This document shows positions 45,572 to 54,331 of a DNA stretch of 64,000 nucleotides, in pieces. Origin of the DNA: Spelaeicoccus albus (GTDB lineage: Bacteria; Actinomycetota; Actinomycetes; Actinomycetales; Brevibacteriaceae); assembly GCF_013409065.1 (NCBI RefSeq), contig NZ_JACBZP010000001.1, positions 2,666,001 to 2,730,000 of the forward strand, given 5' to 3'. The notes under the pieces were generated by a model. It was given only the letters and a program-made list of their open reading frames with translations. It did no database searches and was not told where the DNA came from. The position numbers and the translations under genes were made by a program. How positions within the stretch are numbered: position 1 is the first letter of the stretch; each line of letters starts with the position of its first letter.

Positions 45572-47379
45572 GATAGGTGTTCTCCTGTTCGGTGGCTGGC
45601 TGAGTCGGGAGGTGTTGCGGATCGGCGGCGGCCGAACGCGGCTATCGGATTTGTCAAAACGCCGGCGAATTTCAGGCCGCCGGCCGGGTCGGACAAATCG
45701 ACCATTTGCGTGTTGTTTGCCAACTGAAGCCGATTCAAGCATGACCTGTCGAACTGCGGGGCAAAGAGGTCAAACCGATCGAAGAGGTCCGCCATATCCG
45801 GGTGATCGGCCTGATAATCGTCGATGCACCGGGCCACGGCATCCCAGAACGCGGCTTCCGACAAGCGGCCGTCGGCGGACAAGAGCGAGGCGAGAAACCG
45901 GAAGAACGAGTCGAACACGTCAGTGAAAATCGACAGGGCCTGCTTGGCGTCGGGCACTTCGGCCCGAATGCGCTCGACGTCGACCGGCAGCTCGGCATCC
46001 GCGTCCAGGACGGCGATTTCTTCGCCGATGTCCTTCATGATGACGCGCTCGGGGATGCCACCGGAGAGCACCAGGATCAGATTTTCCCCGTGCGGCATGA
46101 ACACGAGTCGGTGCGCAAAGAAGCAGTGAACCAGGGGCCGCAAATAGGCGCCCAGATAGGTGTCGAGCCATTGGGCCGGCGTCACTCCGGAGCGGTCGAT
46201 GAGCGCCGACACGAATGGCCGCCCGTCGGCGTCGACGTGCAGGAGCGACGTCATGGTGGCCAGCTGCCGGCCGGGTTCGAGCCCGGGAACCGGACTTTCC
46301 CGCCATAGTGCCGAGAGCATCTTGTGATAACCGGAGGAGCGGTCGGCGGCGCGGGCGTAATACGGGTTGGTGTAGCCGATGGCCGCCACTTCGCGCAAAA
46401 TGGAGAATCCGGTTCGCCGGATCTCGTCGTCGTCGGACAACAGCGAGTACACCCAGTCGTTGATGGCCGGCGTCGCCTTCATGAATGTCGGCGACAGTCC
46501 TCGCATGAAACCCATATTCACTATCGACAACGACGTCTTCACGTAACAACTTCGCGGCGCGTCGACGTTGAACAACGTGCGGATCGACTGCTGGGGTTGA
46601 TATCTGTGCGTTCCCGCGCCGAGATACACGATGTCGCGACTCGCGATGTCGGCGGCGAAAGTCGTTGCGATCCGATTGCGCCACTGCCACGGATGCACCG
46701 GCATGGGTAGGTACTCGTCCGGGTCGAGGCCCGCCTCGGACAGGCGGTGAGCACAGCTGGCGAACTCCGCGTCGATGATGTCGCCGGCAGTGCTGGATAA
46801 CGAGGTCGACAAGCGGGCGTGGCGGCGGCGCACGGCGATCCAGACTACACGGATCCCGGACCCCGTTTCGGGCGCGAACTTCGTATAGTCGTCCGGATCG
46901 AAACCGATCCGCCCGTTGTTTGCCACGAAGCAGGGATGACCTTCGGTCATGGACCGTTCGATTGTTTGAAAGTCGGCGTCGACGAGTTCGGCCGCCGACG
47001 GCGACGGTCGCGTGCGCTTATATGCGCTGCCGGCCAGGGTGCTGCTGATCTCTTCGAGATAGACCGGCAGCACGTTGTCGTCAATGCCGAGCGGGCCCGA
47101 GAAGTCGAGGATGAAGTCCATTGCGTCGATTGGCAGTGACTCGTCGCCTCGGTTCCGGCTGATCGACTCGGGCTCGACCGTCCAGTGGTCCAGGGCGTAT
47201 CGGTCGGCCCGGAAGCGGTACCGGGTGCCGTCACCGGTGCCAAGAGTGTAGAAGTGTCCGGTGTCCGGCGTCGGGACCAGCAGCAGCTCGTGCGAGAATT
47301 CGGCGATGGCCTTGGCGACGAGCGCCCGATTCGCGCCGGCCCACGCCTCCGTGGTCAGGTGGGAAGGGTTCGCGGTCAT
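45568..47379 (-). CDS. NRPS-independent siderophore synthetase (IucA/IucC family)
   Basis: A 603-residue enzyme that joins carboxylate and hydroxamate units with ATP. Conserved parts: SMTEGHPCFVANNGRIGF, PVHPWQWRNRIATTF, KTSLSIVNMGFMRGLSP and RLVFMPHGENLILVLSGG, and a C-terminal FhuF-like part. The nearest known type is DesD of desferrioxamine synthesis; an aerobactin-type enzyme is the alternative. ATG 47379 has GGGAGG upstream and overlaps the GNAT stop (ATGA). Operon order monooxygenase-GNAT-synthetase-binding protein. Confidence 0.93.
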   Translation of the reverse strand: MTANPSHLTTEAWAGANRALVAKAIAEFSHELLLVPTPDTGHFYTLGTGDGTRYRFRADRYALDHWTVEPESISRNRGDESLPIDAMDFILDFSGPLGIDDNVLPVYLEEISSTLAGSAYKRTRPSPSAAELVDADFQTIERSMTEGHPCFVANNGRIGFDPDDYTKFAPETGSGIRVVWIAVRRRHARLSTSLSSTAGDIIDAEFASCAHRLSEAGLDPDEYLPMPVHPWQWRNRIATTFAADIASRDIVYLGAGTHRYQPQQSIRTLFNVDAPRSCYVKTSLSIVNMGFMRGLSPTFMKATPAINDWVYSLLSDDDEIRRTGFSILREVAAIGYTNPYYARAADRSSGYHKMLSALWRESPVPGLEPGRQLATMTSLLHVDADGRPFVSALIDRSGVTPAQWLDTYLGAYLRPLVHCFFAHRLVFMPHGENLILVLSGGIPERVIMKDIGEEIAVLDADAELPVDVERIRAEVPDAKQALSIFTDVFDSFFRFLASLLSADGRLSEAAFWDAVARCIDDYQADHPDMADLFDRFDLFAPQFDRSCLNRLQLANNTQMVDLSDPAGGLKFAGVLTNPIAAFGRRRSATPPDSASHRTGEHLS

Positions 47380-47972
47380 CGGTGTTCCTCCCTGCCCTCG
47401 GTCGGCGCTGTGCGCCAGCGATAGAAGTCCTCTCGCGTGCAGAAACTGAGGAGCGCGCACTTGTCCGGCAGGTCGACGCGGGAGTCCGCGCGGAAACCGA
47501 CTCGCGCGTTCAACGCGTGTACCTTGTGGTTGCGGACGTCGGGCTCGACGACCACGCGCGTATGGTCGGCGTGATCGAACAGATGCGTCAGGCAGGCGGT
47601 CATGGCCGCTGTGGTGAATCCGGCGATGGGCACGGCAGTTCGTGCGGCAAGGAAATGCATGCCGACGTCGCCGCGGCGGACGGCGTACACGGCGCCGACC
47701 GGATCGGAGGCCGGGTCGTAGTATTCCAGGAGAAACTCCGGGTGTCCGTCGCGCAGCCCGAGCAGCGCGCGATGCCGGGTCGACGTCTCGTAGCGGCGGT
47801 ACTCCCGATAGACGTCGTCCCGTGTCGCGGTCGTCATGCCCCAGTAGGCCGCGTGGTCATCGGTGAACCACTCGTGCAATACGCTCGTGTCACGTTCCGC
47901 GCGGACCGGTGTGAGTTCGAGGGTGCCGACGTGCGGCACGCGGGCGGTGAAGACGGCGTCCGGCGCATTCAT
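47376..47972 (-). CDS. Siderophore-pathway GNAT acyltransferase
   Basis: A 198-residue acyltransferase of the IucB/RhbD/DesC class: [18 protein letters not shown] and [13 protein letters not shown] near the start, [10 protein letters not shown] and the histidine-rich acceptor region in the middle, and [20 protein letters not shown] near the end. It would acylate the N-hydroxylated amine (acetyl or succinyl from CoA) to give the hydroxamate. ATG 47972 overlaps the monooxygenase stop and its own stop overlaps the synthetase start, so translation is fully coupled. Confidence 0.9.
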   Translation of the reverse strand: MNAPDAVFTARVPHVGTLELTPVRAERDTSVLHEWFTDDHAAYWGMTTATRDDVYREYRRYETSTRHRALLGLRDGHPEFLLEYYDPASDPVGAVYAVRRGDVGMHFLAARTAVPIAGFTTAAMTACLTHLFDHADHTRVVVEPDVRNHKVHALNARVGFRADSRVDLPDKCALLSFCTREDFYRWRTAPTEGREEHR

Positions 47973-49285
47973 ACTGCTACCGTTTCCGGAATCGGCGCGG
48001 GCACGGGAGCGCCGAATTCCTGAAAGGCGATGGAGGTCTCGATGCCGTAGTACTCGTAGCCGAGCATGCGGCGGATGATGCACGAATTGCGATACGCCGC
48101 CATGCCGAGATCCGGGGCGACGAAACCGTGCGTGTGCAGTTCGGCGTTTTGAACGAAAACCTCGCTTCCGTCGTGATCGATCGCGTATTCGCGCGATACC
48201 GCCGGATTTTCGCCCTCCCAGGTGAGCCGACCGGCTATCGGGTCGAGAAAGGCCGGAACCTGCGGGGCGTATCCGGTCGCGAGAATGATGCCGGCAGACG
48301 TGAGCTGATAGTCGCGTTGCTGCTCGTCGTGGCGGAACGACATGGTGTAACGGTCTCGGATCCCGGTGACCTCGGTGACTTCGGTGAGGGAAGAATTGGT
48401 CAGCAGACTTGTCTGCACCTCGCCGGCCAGCCGTTTGGTGTACAGCAGTTCGTAGATGTCGTTGATCAATGATGTGTCGATGCCCTTGTAGAGATTCTTC
48501 TGCTCGTCGATCAGCCGGCGGCGGGTAGCGGCCGGGAGCGAGTAAAAATAGTCGGCGTAATCGGGAGAGGTCATCTCGAGCGTCAGCTTCGTGTACTCGA
48601 GCGGGAAGAACCGTGGAGACCGGGTCACCCAATTCAGCTCGTACCCGAACGTATCGATGTCGTGCAGCAGATCGTAATAGATTTCGGCGGCACTTTGCCC
48701 GCTTCCGACGATCGTGATGCTGGGCAGGTCTTGCAGTGTGGACTTGGTGTCCAAATATTCGGACGTGTGGACGACGTCCGGGCCGAGGCCTTTGCAGAAT
48801 TCGGGAATGTGCGGGGGAGTGCCGGTGCCGATCACCAGTCGCCCGGCTCGGTATGAATGGCGCTCGCCGGACGACGTGTCGACAGCGTGCACGGTGTAGC
48901 CGCCGTCGGAATACTCGACCGCCGTCACGGAACGCCCGAAGCGAATTGTCGAAAGGCGCGACGCCGCCCAGCGGCAGTATTCGTTGTATTCGCGCCGTAG
49001 CGGGTAGAAACTCTCGCGGATATAGAACGAATAGATCCGTCCGGTTTCCTTGACGAAGTTGAGAAACGAAAACTGCGAGGTCGGATCGGCAAGGCTCACC
49101 AGATCGGCCATGAACGGCGTCTGCAGCGACGCCGTCTCGAGAAGCATGCCGGGATGCCAGTCGAAATGCGGCTTTTGTTCCAAGAAGAGGCCGTCCAGGC
49201 CGTCGATCGGATCGGTCAAGCACGCTAGCCCCAAATTGAACGGGCCGAGACCGATGGCGATGAAGTCGTAGGTCTTACTAGTCAT
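47969..49285 (-). CDS. Lysine/diamine N-monooxygenase of siderophore synthesis
   Basis: A 438-residue flavin monooxygenase of the IucD/DesB family: [12 protein letters not shown] (FAD site), [34 protein letters not shown] (NADPH site), [10 protein letters not shown] and [13 protein letters not shown]. It N-hydroxylates lysine or a diamine such as cadaverine, the first step of hydroxamate formation. It is the first gene of the operon. No lysine decarboxylase gene (DesA) is in the cluster, so lysine may be the substrate, or the decarboxylase is elsewhere. Confidence 0.94.
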   Translation of the reverse strand: MTSKTYDFIAIGLGPFNLGLACLTDPIDGLDGLFLEQKPHFDWHPGMLLETASLQTPFMADLVSLADPTSQFSFLNFVKETGRIYSFYIRESFYPLRREYNEYCRWAASRLSTIRFGRSVTAVEYSDGGYTVHAVDTSSGERHSYRAGRLVIGTGTPPHIPEFCKGLGPDVVHTSEYLDTKSTLQDLPSITIVGSGQSAAEIYYDLLHDIDTFGYELNWVTRSPRFFPLEYTKLTLEMTSPDYADYFYSLPAATRRRLIDEQKNLYKGIDTSLINDIYELLYTKRLAGEVQTSLLTNSSLTEVTEVTGIRDRYTMSFRHDEQQRDYQLTSAGIILATGYAPQVPAFLDPIAGRLTWEGENPAVSREYAIDHDGSEVFVQNAELHTHGFVAPDLGMAAYRNSCIIRRMLGYEYYGIETSIAFQEFGAPVPAPIPETVAV

Positions 49286-49349
49286 CTCCGTGCTTTCCGG
49301 CGGCCGGACTTGGGTCCGCCCCCTGGCTCGAGTCGCGAGCTATTTTTAG

Positions 49350-49386
49350 CTAAGGCTAGCCTTAGGCAGGCTTACCTAAGTGTCAA
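49350..49386 (-). promoter_or_regulatory. Siderophore operon promoter with overlapping DtxR/IdeR iron boxes
   Basis: On the minus strand a TTGACA hexamer (49386-49381) is followed by a candidate -10 near TAAGGCT. Across the spacer and -10 lie two iron-box-like repeats: the perfect palindrome CTAAGGCTAGCCTTAG (49350-49365) and TTAGGCAGGCTTACCTAA (49362-49379), both close to the DtxR/IdeR consensus TTAGGTTAGGCTAACCTAA. Repression by an iron-loaded regulator is the clear inference. Confidence 0.82.
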
Positions 49387-49570
49387 GTGTCGCGGCGTGT
49401 CGTTTGCTGGAGTCGGAGGAGCCGGCGGACGGTCGAAATACGGTCCGTCACGGCGTCAACAGCGGGCGGACGGAGCTTCGCAAACCTCCAGCCGGCGAAG
49501 CATCCGCTTGGTTTGACGTGAGAAGTGCCACATTGCCGCGCGGGGCCGTCCGGCCTGCTGCGTGGCGACC

Positions 49571-50032
49571 TCAGGCCCAGCGAACGACGGCTAGGACGAA
49601 CAAAACTAGAGTGAGGACGCCGAGTCCGGCACGCAAGGTGCCGGCCAACCGGGCCGACCGGGCGATCCGGGCGGCAAGGCCCGCGTCGTCCGGCTTGGAC
49701 GTGCTCGAATGCCGTAGACGCGTCATCCGCCGGGCCTGAGCGATCCCAATTGCCAAGGCGACAAGCAACAACGCCGCGCAGACCACGAGTGCGGTCGACA
49801 ACGTCGTCCACGGCTCGCCGGCGAGCAGAATCCCCCCGCATACGTAGGCGATTACGAGGGCCGGGGTTGCCGTCACGACGTACTTGCGGCCGAAGTCGCG
49901 GAAGAATGCCACGCGCGCGTCGGCGGACAGCTGCCGTGCCGAGCTGGTGGCAGCCAGTACCACGGTGGTCATGCCGCCGATCCAGATCGATGTGGACAGG
50001 ATGAGGAAGCCGAAAAGGACGTCGTTGAGCAT
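49571..50032 (-). CDS. Four-helix membrane protein, unknown function
   Basis: A 153-residue protein with four hydrophobic segments (about 5-27, 55-73, 78-97, 131-151) and a basic loop between the third and fourth. The first helix contains SIWIGGMTTVVLA, reminiscent of CopD/DUF4149-like membrane proteins, but no firm assignment is possible. It starts 5 bp after the YceI gene, so the two are almost surely one operon. Confidence 0.75.
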   Translation of the reverse strand: MLNDVLFGFLILSTSIWIGGMTTVVLAATSSARQLSADARVAFFRDFGRKYVVTATPALVIAYVCGGILLAGEPWTTLSTALVVCAALLLVALAIGIAQARRMTRLRHSSTSKPDDAGLAARIARSARLAGTLRAGLGVLTLVLFVLAVVRWA

Positions 50033-50037
50033 GCTCG

Positions 50038-50733
50038 TTAGTTTTTCGTCAGCACGGCACGGAATTCAACCTGGCCCCGGTCGGTGACTTGTACGAACCC
50101 GAGATTCGGCGGCGCGACGTCGTAGTCGGTCCAGGTGACCGGAATGGCGCCGCTGACAGTTACCGAATCGGCTTTCCGGACGACGTGCATTTCAGCCGTG
50201 ACGGCGTGCCGGGTGCCGTTGAGCTGTAACTGTCCGTGCGCGGTGACGGTGCGCTGGCCGGTGTGCGTGGCGAGGCCGCCGACGTTGATCGGCTCGGTCA
50301 AGGTGAAGGTGGCGCGCGGGTGCTTGTCGACGTTGATGACCTGGGAGCGGAAATACGCGTCGCGGGCTTTGGAATTTGTGTGTACGGCGGCGAGCGTGAC
50401 CGACAGGCGGGCATGACGAACGGTGGAGCCCGAAGCCACTGCGTGCCCGTCGACGTGGTCGGTGCGGCCGACGACAGTGACATTCTTGCCGTGGAGCGCT
50501 TCGCGCACCCGGTAGCCGGCAGTCGAGCCGGTGTGCGTCGACCATCGGCCGTCGATGGCCGGCGCCGGCCCCCGGGCCGCGCGGCCGGAATCCTGGGAGA
50601 GCGGCCGCGCAGCTGCAGCGTTCTCGGAATCCGCGTACGATCCCATCGCGTAGTAACCGACGCCGGCCAGCACGATGAGACTGCCGATCACTGCCAGCAC
50701 GATCTTGACTGGTCTGTTCAAACGCGCGAGCAC
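50038..50733 (-). CDS. YceI family protein, membrane-anchored
   Basis: A 231-residue protein with an N-terminal membrane helix (about 10-30), a low-complexity linker, and a YceI lipocalin-like domain (about 60-230): GSTAGYRVRE, DAYFRSQVINVDKHPRATF, and the closing strand VQVTDRGQVEFRAVL. YceI proteins bind isoprenoid-like ligands. It is linked to the small membrane protein downstream (5-bp gap), a pairing that recalls YceI with cytochrome b561-like proteins. Confidence 0.9.
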   Translation of the reverse strand: MLARLNRPVKIVLAVIGSLIVLAGVGYYAMGSYADSENAAAARPLSQDSGRAARGPAPAIDGRWSTHTGSTAGYRVREALHGKNVTVVGRTDHVDGHAVASGSTVRHARLSVTLAAVHTNSKARDAYFRSQVINVDKHPRATFTLTEPINVGGLATHTGQRTVTAHGQLQLNGTRHAVTAEMHVVRKADSVTVSGAIPVTWTDYDVAPPNLGFVQVTDRGQVEFRAVLTKN

Positions 50734-50765
50734 GGACCCATTCTAGTCGGTCGCCATGACGACCG

Positions 50766-51602
50766 TCAGCCGTTGGCCAGCGCCTTCACCCGGCTGAGCG
50801 ATCCGTTGAACTTGTCCTGGTCGCCGGGGAAGGATCCGGAATCGTCGTATTGCCAGATGGTATGGACGTTCCAGTTGCTGGGCAGTGCGCCGATCGACGA
50901 GTTGTAGCGCGCGATCCAGAGCGGGTTTGACGAGGCGAGCTTGGCCGACGTGCCAACACATTGCTTCCACCAGCTCGTTGACGTGTAAATGACGGCGTCC
51001 CGACTGGTCTTGGCTTTGTACGTCTTAGTGAAATTCTTGATCCACTTGGCCATTTGCGATTTGGATTTGCCATAGCAGTTACCGCCCTGGCTCGCGCTGC
51101 CGTATTCGACGTCGAGAGCGCCCGGTAGTGTTTTGCCGTCTTTGGACCAGCCGCCGCCGTGCGCGACGAAGAATTTGGCCTGAGCGGCACCGGAAGAGCT
51201 GTCGGGCCGTGCGTAGTGGTAAGCGCCTCGGATGAGACCGGCGTTGTACGACCCCGTGTAGTTGCTGTTGAATTTCGGGTCGCGGTACGAACTGCCTTCG
51301 GTGGCCTTGATGTAGGCGAATTTCGCGCCGTTCGAGGCAACGGATTTCCAATTGACCGAGCCTTGCCAGTGACTGACGTCGAGGCCGGGCGTCTGATTCT
51401 TCGCCATCTGGGGTTGAACCGTCAAAGCGCGCGGGGCCGCCCCGGTGCCGGTGCCCTCGTGTGCCCGGATCGAAGCGCCCATCTGATGGTCGTGAGACGG
51501 GCTGTCGGCGGGAGCCGCCGCTGCGGTGCCGGCAACGGACGCGGTCAGGGCCGTGCCGAGTAGGGCCGCAATTGTCCAGTTGGCGATCGTGTGCTTCGTC
51601 AT
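50766..51602 (-). CDS. Secreted GH25 lysozyme (N-acetylmuramidase)
   Basis: A 278-residue secreted enzyme. A signal peptide ends around AGTAAAAPAD, followed by a linker to about residue 70 and a GH25 domain with GLDVSHWQGSVNWKS, the catalytic acid pair in LPGALDVEYG, VIYTSTSWWKQC and TIWQYDDSGSFPGDQD at the end. It cleaves the beta-1,4 bond of peptidoglycan and may serve wall turnover or attack on other cells. The 227-bp region upstream, shared with the divergent EAL-DICT gene, contains its promoter. Confidence 0.94.
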   Translation of the reverse strand: MTKHTIANWTIAALLGTALTASVAGTAAAAPADSPSHDHQMGASIRAHEGTGTGAAPRALTVQPQMAKNQTPGLDVSHWQGSVNWKSVASNGAKFAYIKATEGSSYRDPKFNSNYTGSYNAGLIRGAYHYARPDSSSGAAQAKFFVAHGGGWSKDGKTLPGALDVEYGSASQGGNCYGKSKSQMAKWIKNFTKTYKAKTSRDAVIYTSTSWWKQCVGTSAKLASSNPLWIARYNSSIGALPSNWNVHTIWQYDDSGSFPGDQDKFNGSLSRVKALANG

Positions 51603-51829
51603 GTCACTCCAAAGCTGGGGATATGTGCGAGTTCATTACTACCACGCGACTTCCGGCCGTGTCCCCCCTTGAAAATGCGGAGGCTACTGTCCGCCCGATA
51701 TCGGCTGTTTCGTTTCGAACGCCGGGCAAAACCTACGAAGCTGTAACAGTCTGACCAATACGTGGCCACCGTCAGGCCCACGGACTAAGGTAATGAGTCG
51801 AACGAGGCTTGATCGGAAAGGGAACAGCG

Positions 51830-53098
51830 GTGACTCTCGCGGAAGCGGATGCGGTGACGGAAGGCGATGAACTCAAACGTCTCGTGCGTGCGGGACTTCT
51901 CCAAACCACGTTCCGCCAAGTCGTGGATCTCGAGAACGACCGAGTTGTCGGGTACGAGGCTCAGCAAGCCGCCGAGCAGAGTTTCCTGACAAGTCCACGG
52001 CAGATCAGGGCTGCACTGCGCGCATCGGAGCTGGTGGGCGATCTTGACTCGGCGGCCAGGTTTTTTGCTCTGGAAGCCGCAACGAATTTCGGGCTCTTGC
52101 CTGAAACCCGGGTTTTTGTCGACTCGGAGCCGGAGTCTTTTGCCATGCTCGAGGATCGCTCGTCGTTCTCGGACAGGTCCGTGGTGCTGCAATTGCACGC
52201 CGGCATCCTGGAGCGGAAACCGGCGCAACTTTTGCGTGCCATTCATCAAGCACGTTCACTGGGCTGGGGTATCGCCGTCAAGGGCGTTGGAGTCGATATG
52301 GCCAGCGCCGCACATCTACCGCTTGTCGACCCCGCGGTCATCGGCCTCGATCGCAGCGTTTTGCGTACTGCTAGCCGGCGCCATGCGGCGGACATCATGA
52401 ACGTCGTGACGGCGCACGTCGAACGAACCGGCGCAGCCATCTTGGTCGACGGCATCGATACTTCCGAGGATGTCGAATTCGCCAAATCGCTGGGCGCTCA
52501 TCTCGGCAGGGGCAGTTATTTCGCCCCGCGCACGTCCAAGCCGACGGTTCCCGAAGGCAACCCGTATCCCGACATCCTGCTCCGGCACGGGTCGAGGAAC
52601 GCCGGGCCGCAATTGAGTCCGTACACGTTGGCCGTCGCCTCAGTGGTGCCGAAGCGTGCCAAGAAGGAATTCCTCGTCGAGATCAGCAAATCGCTCGAGG
52701 CCCGTGCCTTGGCGTCGGGGCCGGCGACGATCTTTGTTGCCGCAGTCGAATCGAAGGACAACCTGACGCCGGCGACCCTTGAGCGGTTCCGTGCTTTGAC
52801 CGACAACGCGTCGATGGTCGTGATGTTGGCGTCGGGGCTCAACGAGTCGCCGATCCCCGGTGCTCGAAGTGCCCCACTCGATACGTCGGATCCGGTGCGA
52901 AACGAATGGACGATCGTCGTGCTCGGCCCGGATTGGTCGACACTTTTGACGGCACAGGATCTCGGCGACGGCGGAGCGGATCTTGAGCGCCGATTCGACT
53001 TCGTGCTCACGCACGATAGGACGCTTGCCGTGGATGCTGCGCGCAGTCTGATGTCACGCATTCCGAATGAATCAGGGCCTTCGCACATCGCCGGTTGA
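51830..53098 (+). CDS. Degenerate EAL domain - DICT sensory domain protein
   Basis: A 422-residue protein. The first half (about 15-235) has the EAL fold, but the catalytic set is gone: VVGYEAQQA instead of E-A-L-x-R, VFVDSEPES without the metal asparagine, and no D-D-F-G-x-G. It therefore probably does not cleave cyclic di-GMP. The second half (about 255-415) matches the DICT domain, found in actinobacterial and cyanobacterial light or signalling proteins. GTG 51830 has GGAAAGGGA upstream; TTG 51809 is in frame. Likely a signalling adaptor. Confidence 0.8.
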   Translation: MTLAEADAVTEGDELKRLVRAGLLQTTFRQVVDLENDRVVGYEAQQAAEQSFLTSPRQIRAALRASELVGDLDSAARFFALEAATNFGLLPETRVFVDSEPESFAMLEDRSSFSDRSVVLQLHAGILERKPAQLLRAIHQARSLGWGIAVKGVGVDMASAAHLPLVDPAVIGLDRSVLRTASRRHAADIMNVVTAHVERTGAAILVDGIDTSEDVEFAKSLGAHLGRGSYFAPRTSKPTVPEGNPYPDILLRHGSRNAGPQLSPYTLAVASVVPKRAKKEFLVEISKSLEARALASGPATIFVAAVESKDNLTPATLERFRALTDNASMVVMLASGLNESPIPGARSAPLDTSDPVRNEWTIVVLGPDWSTLLTAQDLGDGGADLERRFDFVLTHDRTLAVDAARSLMSRIPNESGPSHIAG

Positions 53099-53108
53099 GG
53101 TGTCGTCT

Positions 53109-53137
53109 TTGACATCCGGTGAAACCCGGGGTTAACT
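53109..53137 (+). promoter_or_regulatory. Promoter of the LacI-family regulator gene
   Basis: TTGACA (53109-53114) and TTAACT (53132-53137) are separated by 17 bp, a good sigma-70-type pair. The operator at 53151-53164 begins 14 bp after the -10, at or just after the expected transcription start. Confidence 0.7.
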
Positions 53138-53150
53138 TCAGTCCGACTAC

Positions 53151-53164
53151 TGACATCGTTGTCA
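53151..53164. promoter_or_regulatory. LacI-family operator, regulator-gene copy
   Basis: TGACATCGTTGTCA is an imperfect palindrome (TGACA/TGTCA arms). Its exact reverse complement, TGACAACGATGTCA, lies before the sugar-binding-protein gene (54282-54295), so one protein probably binds both and represses its own gene as well. Confidence 0.75.
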
Positions 53165-53187
53165 GGGCGGATTACGAAGGTGGGTGT

Positions 53188-54213
53188 ATGAGTCCTCCTA
53201 TCGACGACGAACCCGGTGCACCCACCTTGGCCGAGGTTGCGAAACTCGCCGGTGTGAGCTTGAAGACGGCGTCGCGGGCGGTGAACGGCGAGCGGTACGT
53301 CTCGTCGGCGACCATGGACAAGGTGCTGCATGCTGCAGCAATGCTGGGGTTCCGTCCGAACCGGCTGGCCCGCGAGTTACGCCAGGGGTCGCGTTCGTCG
53401 CTGATCGGCATGGTCGTGGGAGATTTGTCGAACCCGTTCTACGCGCGTGTTGCCGGCGCATTGGAAAAGGAAGTCGGCAGCCGCGGATTTCACTTGATCA
53501 CGGCCAGTACCGGTGAGGATCCCGAAGCCGAGCAGCGGCTGGTGGAAGAATTGCTGGAACGCCGGGTGGCCGCTCTTGTCCTGGTATCGACCAGCCGTAG
53601 CCATCGGTATCTGGCCGCGGCTGATCTGCGCGGTACTCCGATAGTCTTTCTCGACCGACCTCCGGTCGGGCTCTTGGCCGACACGGTCCTGTTGGACAAT
53701 CGCGCCGGAGCGCGAATGGCCGTGGAACACCTGATATCTCATGGGCACCGGCAGATCGGCCTGATCGGCGACCTGGCACACATTTCGACGCATCAAGAGC
53801 GGTTGCGCGGTTATGTGGATGCGTTGACGGCGTCCGGGATCGATGGCTGGGAGGCGTACGTGCGCGAAGACGCGCACGATATTCGCACGGCCAAGAACAT
53901 CACGGCGGCCATGCTGGCCCAAGGTCGTCCGCCGACTGCGATCTTCACCGCGAACAGCCGTATCACGATCGGCGCCTTGAATGCGATGAACCGGCTGCAC
54001 CGTGCCCCGGCGTTGATCGGGTTCGACGACTTCGAGCTGTCCGAGGTTCTTGAAGTGTCGGTAGTCGCCCACGATATGGAGCGCATGGGCGCCGAAGGGG
54101 CTGCTTTGGTGTTGGCACGGCTGGCCGGCGGGGCCGAGGAGACGCGCCGAGTGACTATTCCGTGTCGAATCGTGGCTCGGGGATCCGGTGAGCGTGAACC
54201 GCGCTGGCGATGA
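53188..54213 (+). CDS. LacI family transcriptional regulator
   Basis: A 341-residue repressor. The N-terminal HTH has TLAEVAKLAGVSLKTASRAV and the hinge-helix GFRPNRLARELRQG. The periplasmic-binding-protein-like C-terminal domain has SLIGMVVGDLSNPFYARVAG, VEHLISHGHRQIGLIGD and APALIGFDDFELSEVLEVSV. Its effector is presumably the sugar carried by the adjacent importer. ATG 53188 has AAGGTGG 5 nt upstream; the frame back to 53119 overlaps the promoter and is rejected. Confidence 0.94.
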   Translation: MSPPIDDEPGAPTLAEVAKLAGVSLKTASRAVNGERYVSSATMDKVLHAAAMLGFRPNRLARELRQGSRSSLIGMVVGDLSNPFYARVAGALEKEVGSRGFHLITASTGEDPEAEQRLVEELLERRVAALVLVSTSRSHRYLAAADLRGTPIVFLDRPPVGLLADTVLLDNRAGARMAVEHLISHGHRQIGLIGDLAHISTHQERLRGYVDALTASGIDGWEAYVREDAHDIRTAKNITAAMLAQGRPPTAIFTANSRITIGALNAMNRLHRAPALIGFDDFELSEVLEVSVVAHDMERMGAEGAALVLARLAGGAEETRRVTIPCRIVARGSGEREPRWR

Positions 54214-54237
54214 TCGGCAACTCGCTGCACGAAGGTA

Positions 54238-54295
54238 TTGACAATCGTTTGTGCAGCGGTAAGACTGTGTTGTCATCAGTATGACAACGATGTCA
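54238..54295 (+). promoter_or_regulatory. Promoter and operator cluster of the sugar ABC operon
   Basis: TTGACA (54238-54243) is followed after about 16-17 bp by TAAGACT. Two operator-like palindromes follow: GTTGTCATCAGTATGACAAC (54269-54288, 8-bp arms) and TGACAACGATGTCA (54282-54295), the latter the exact reverse complement of the operator before the LacI gene. They overlap by 7 bp, so binding may be cooperative or alternative. Confidence 0.75.
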
Positions 54296-54331
54296 GAACG
54301 AGGGTTTCTGACCGGACGATGGAGTGCAAGG

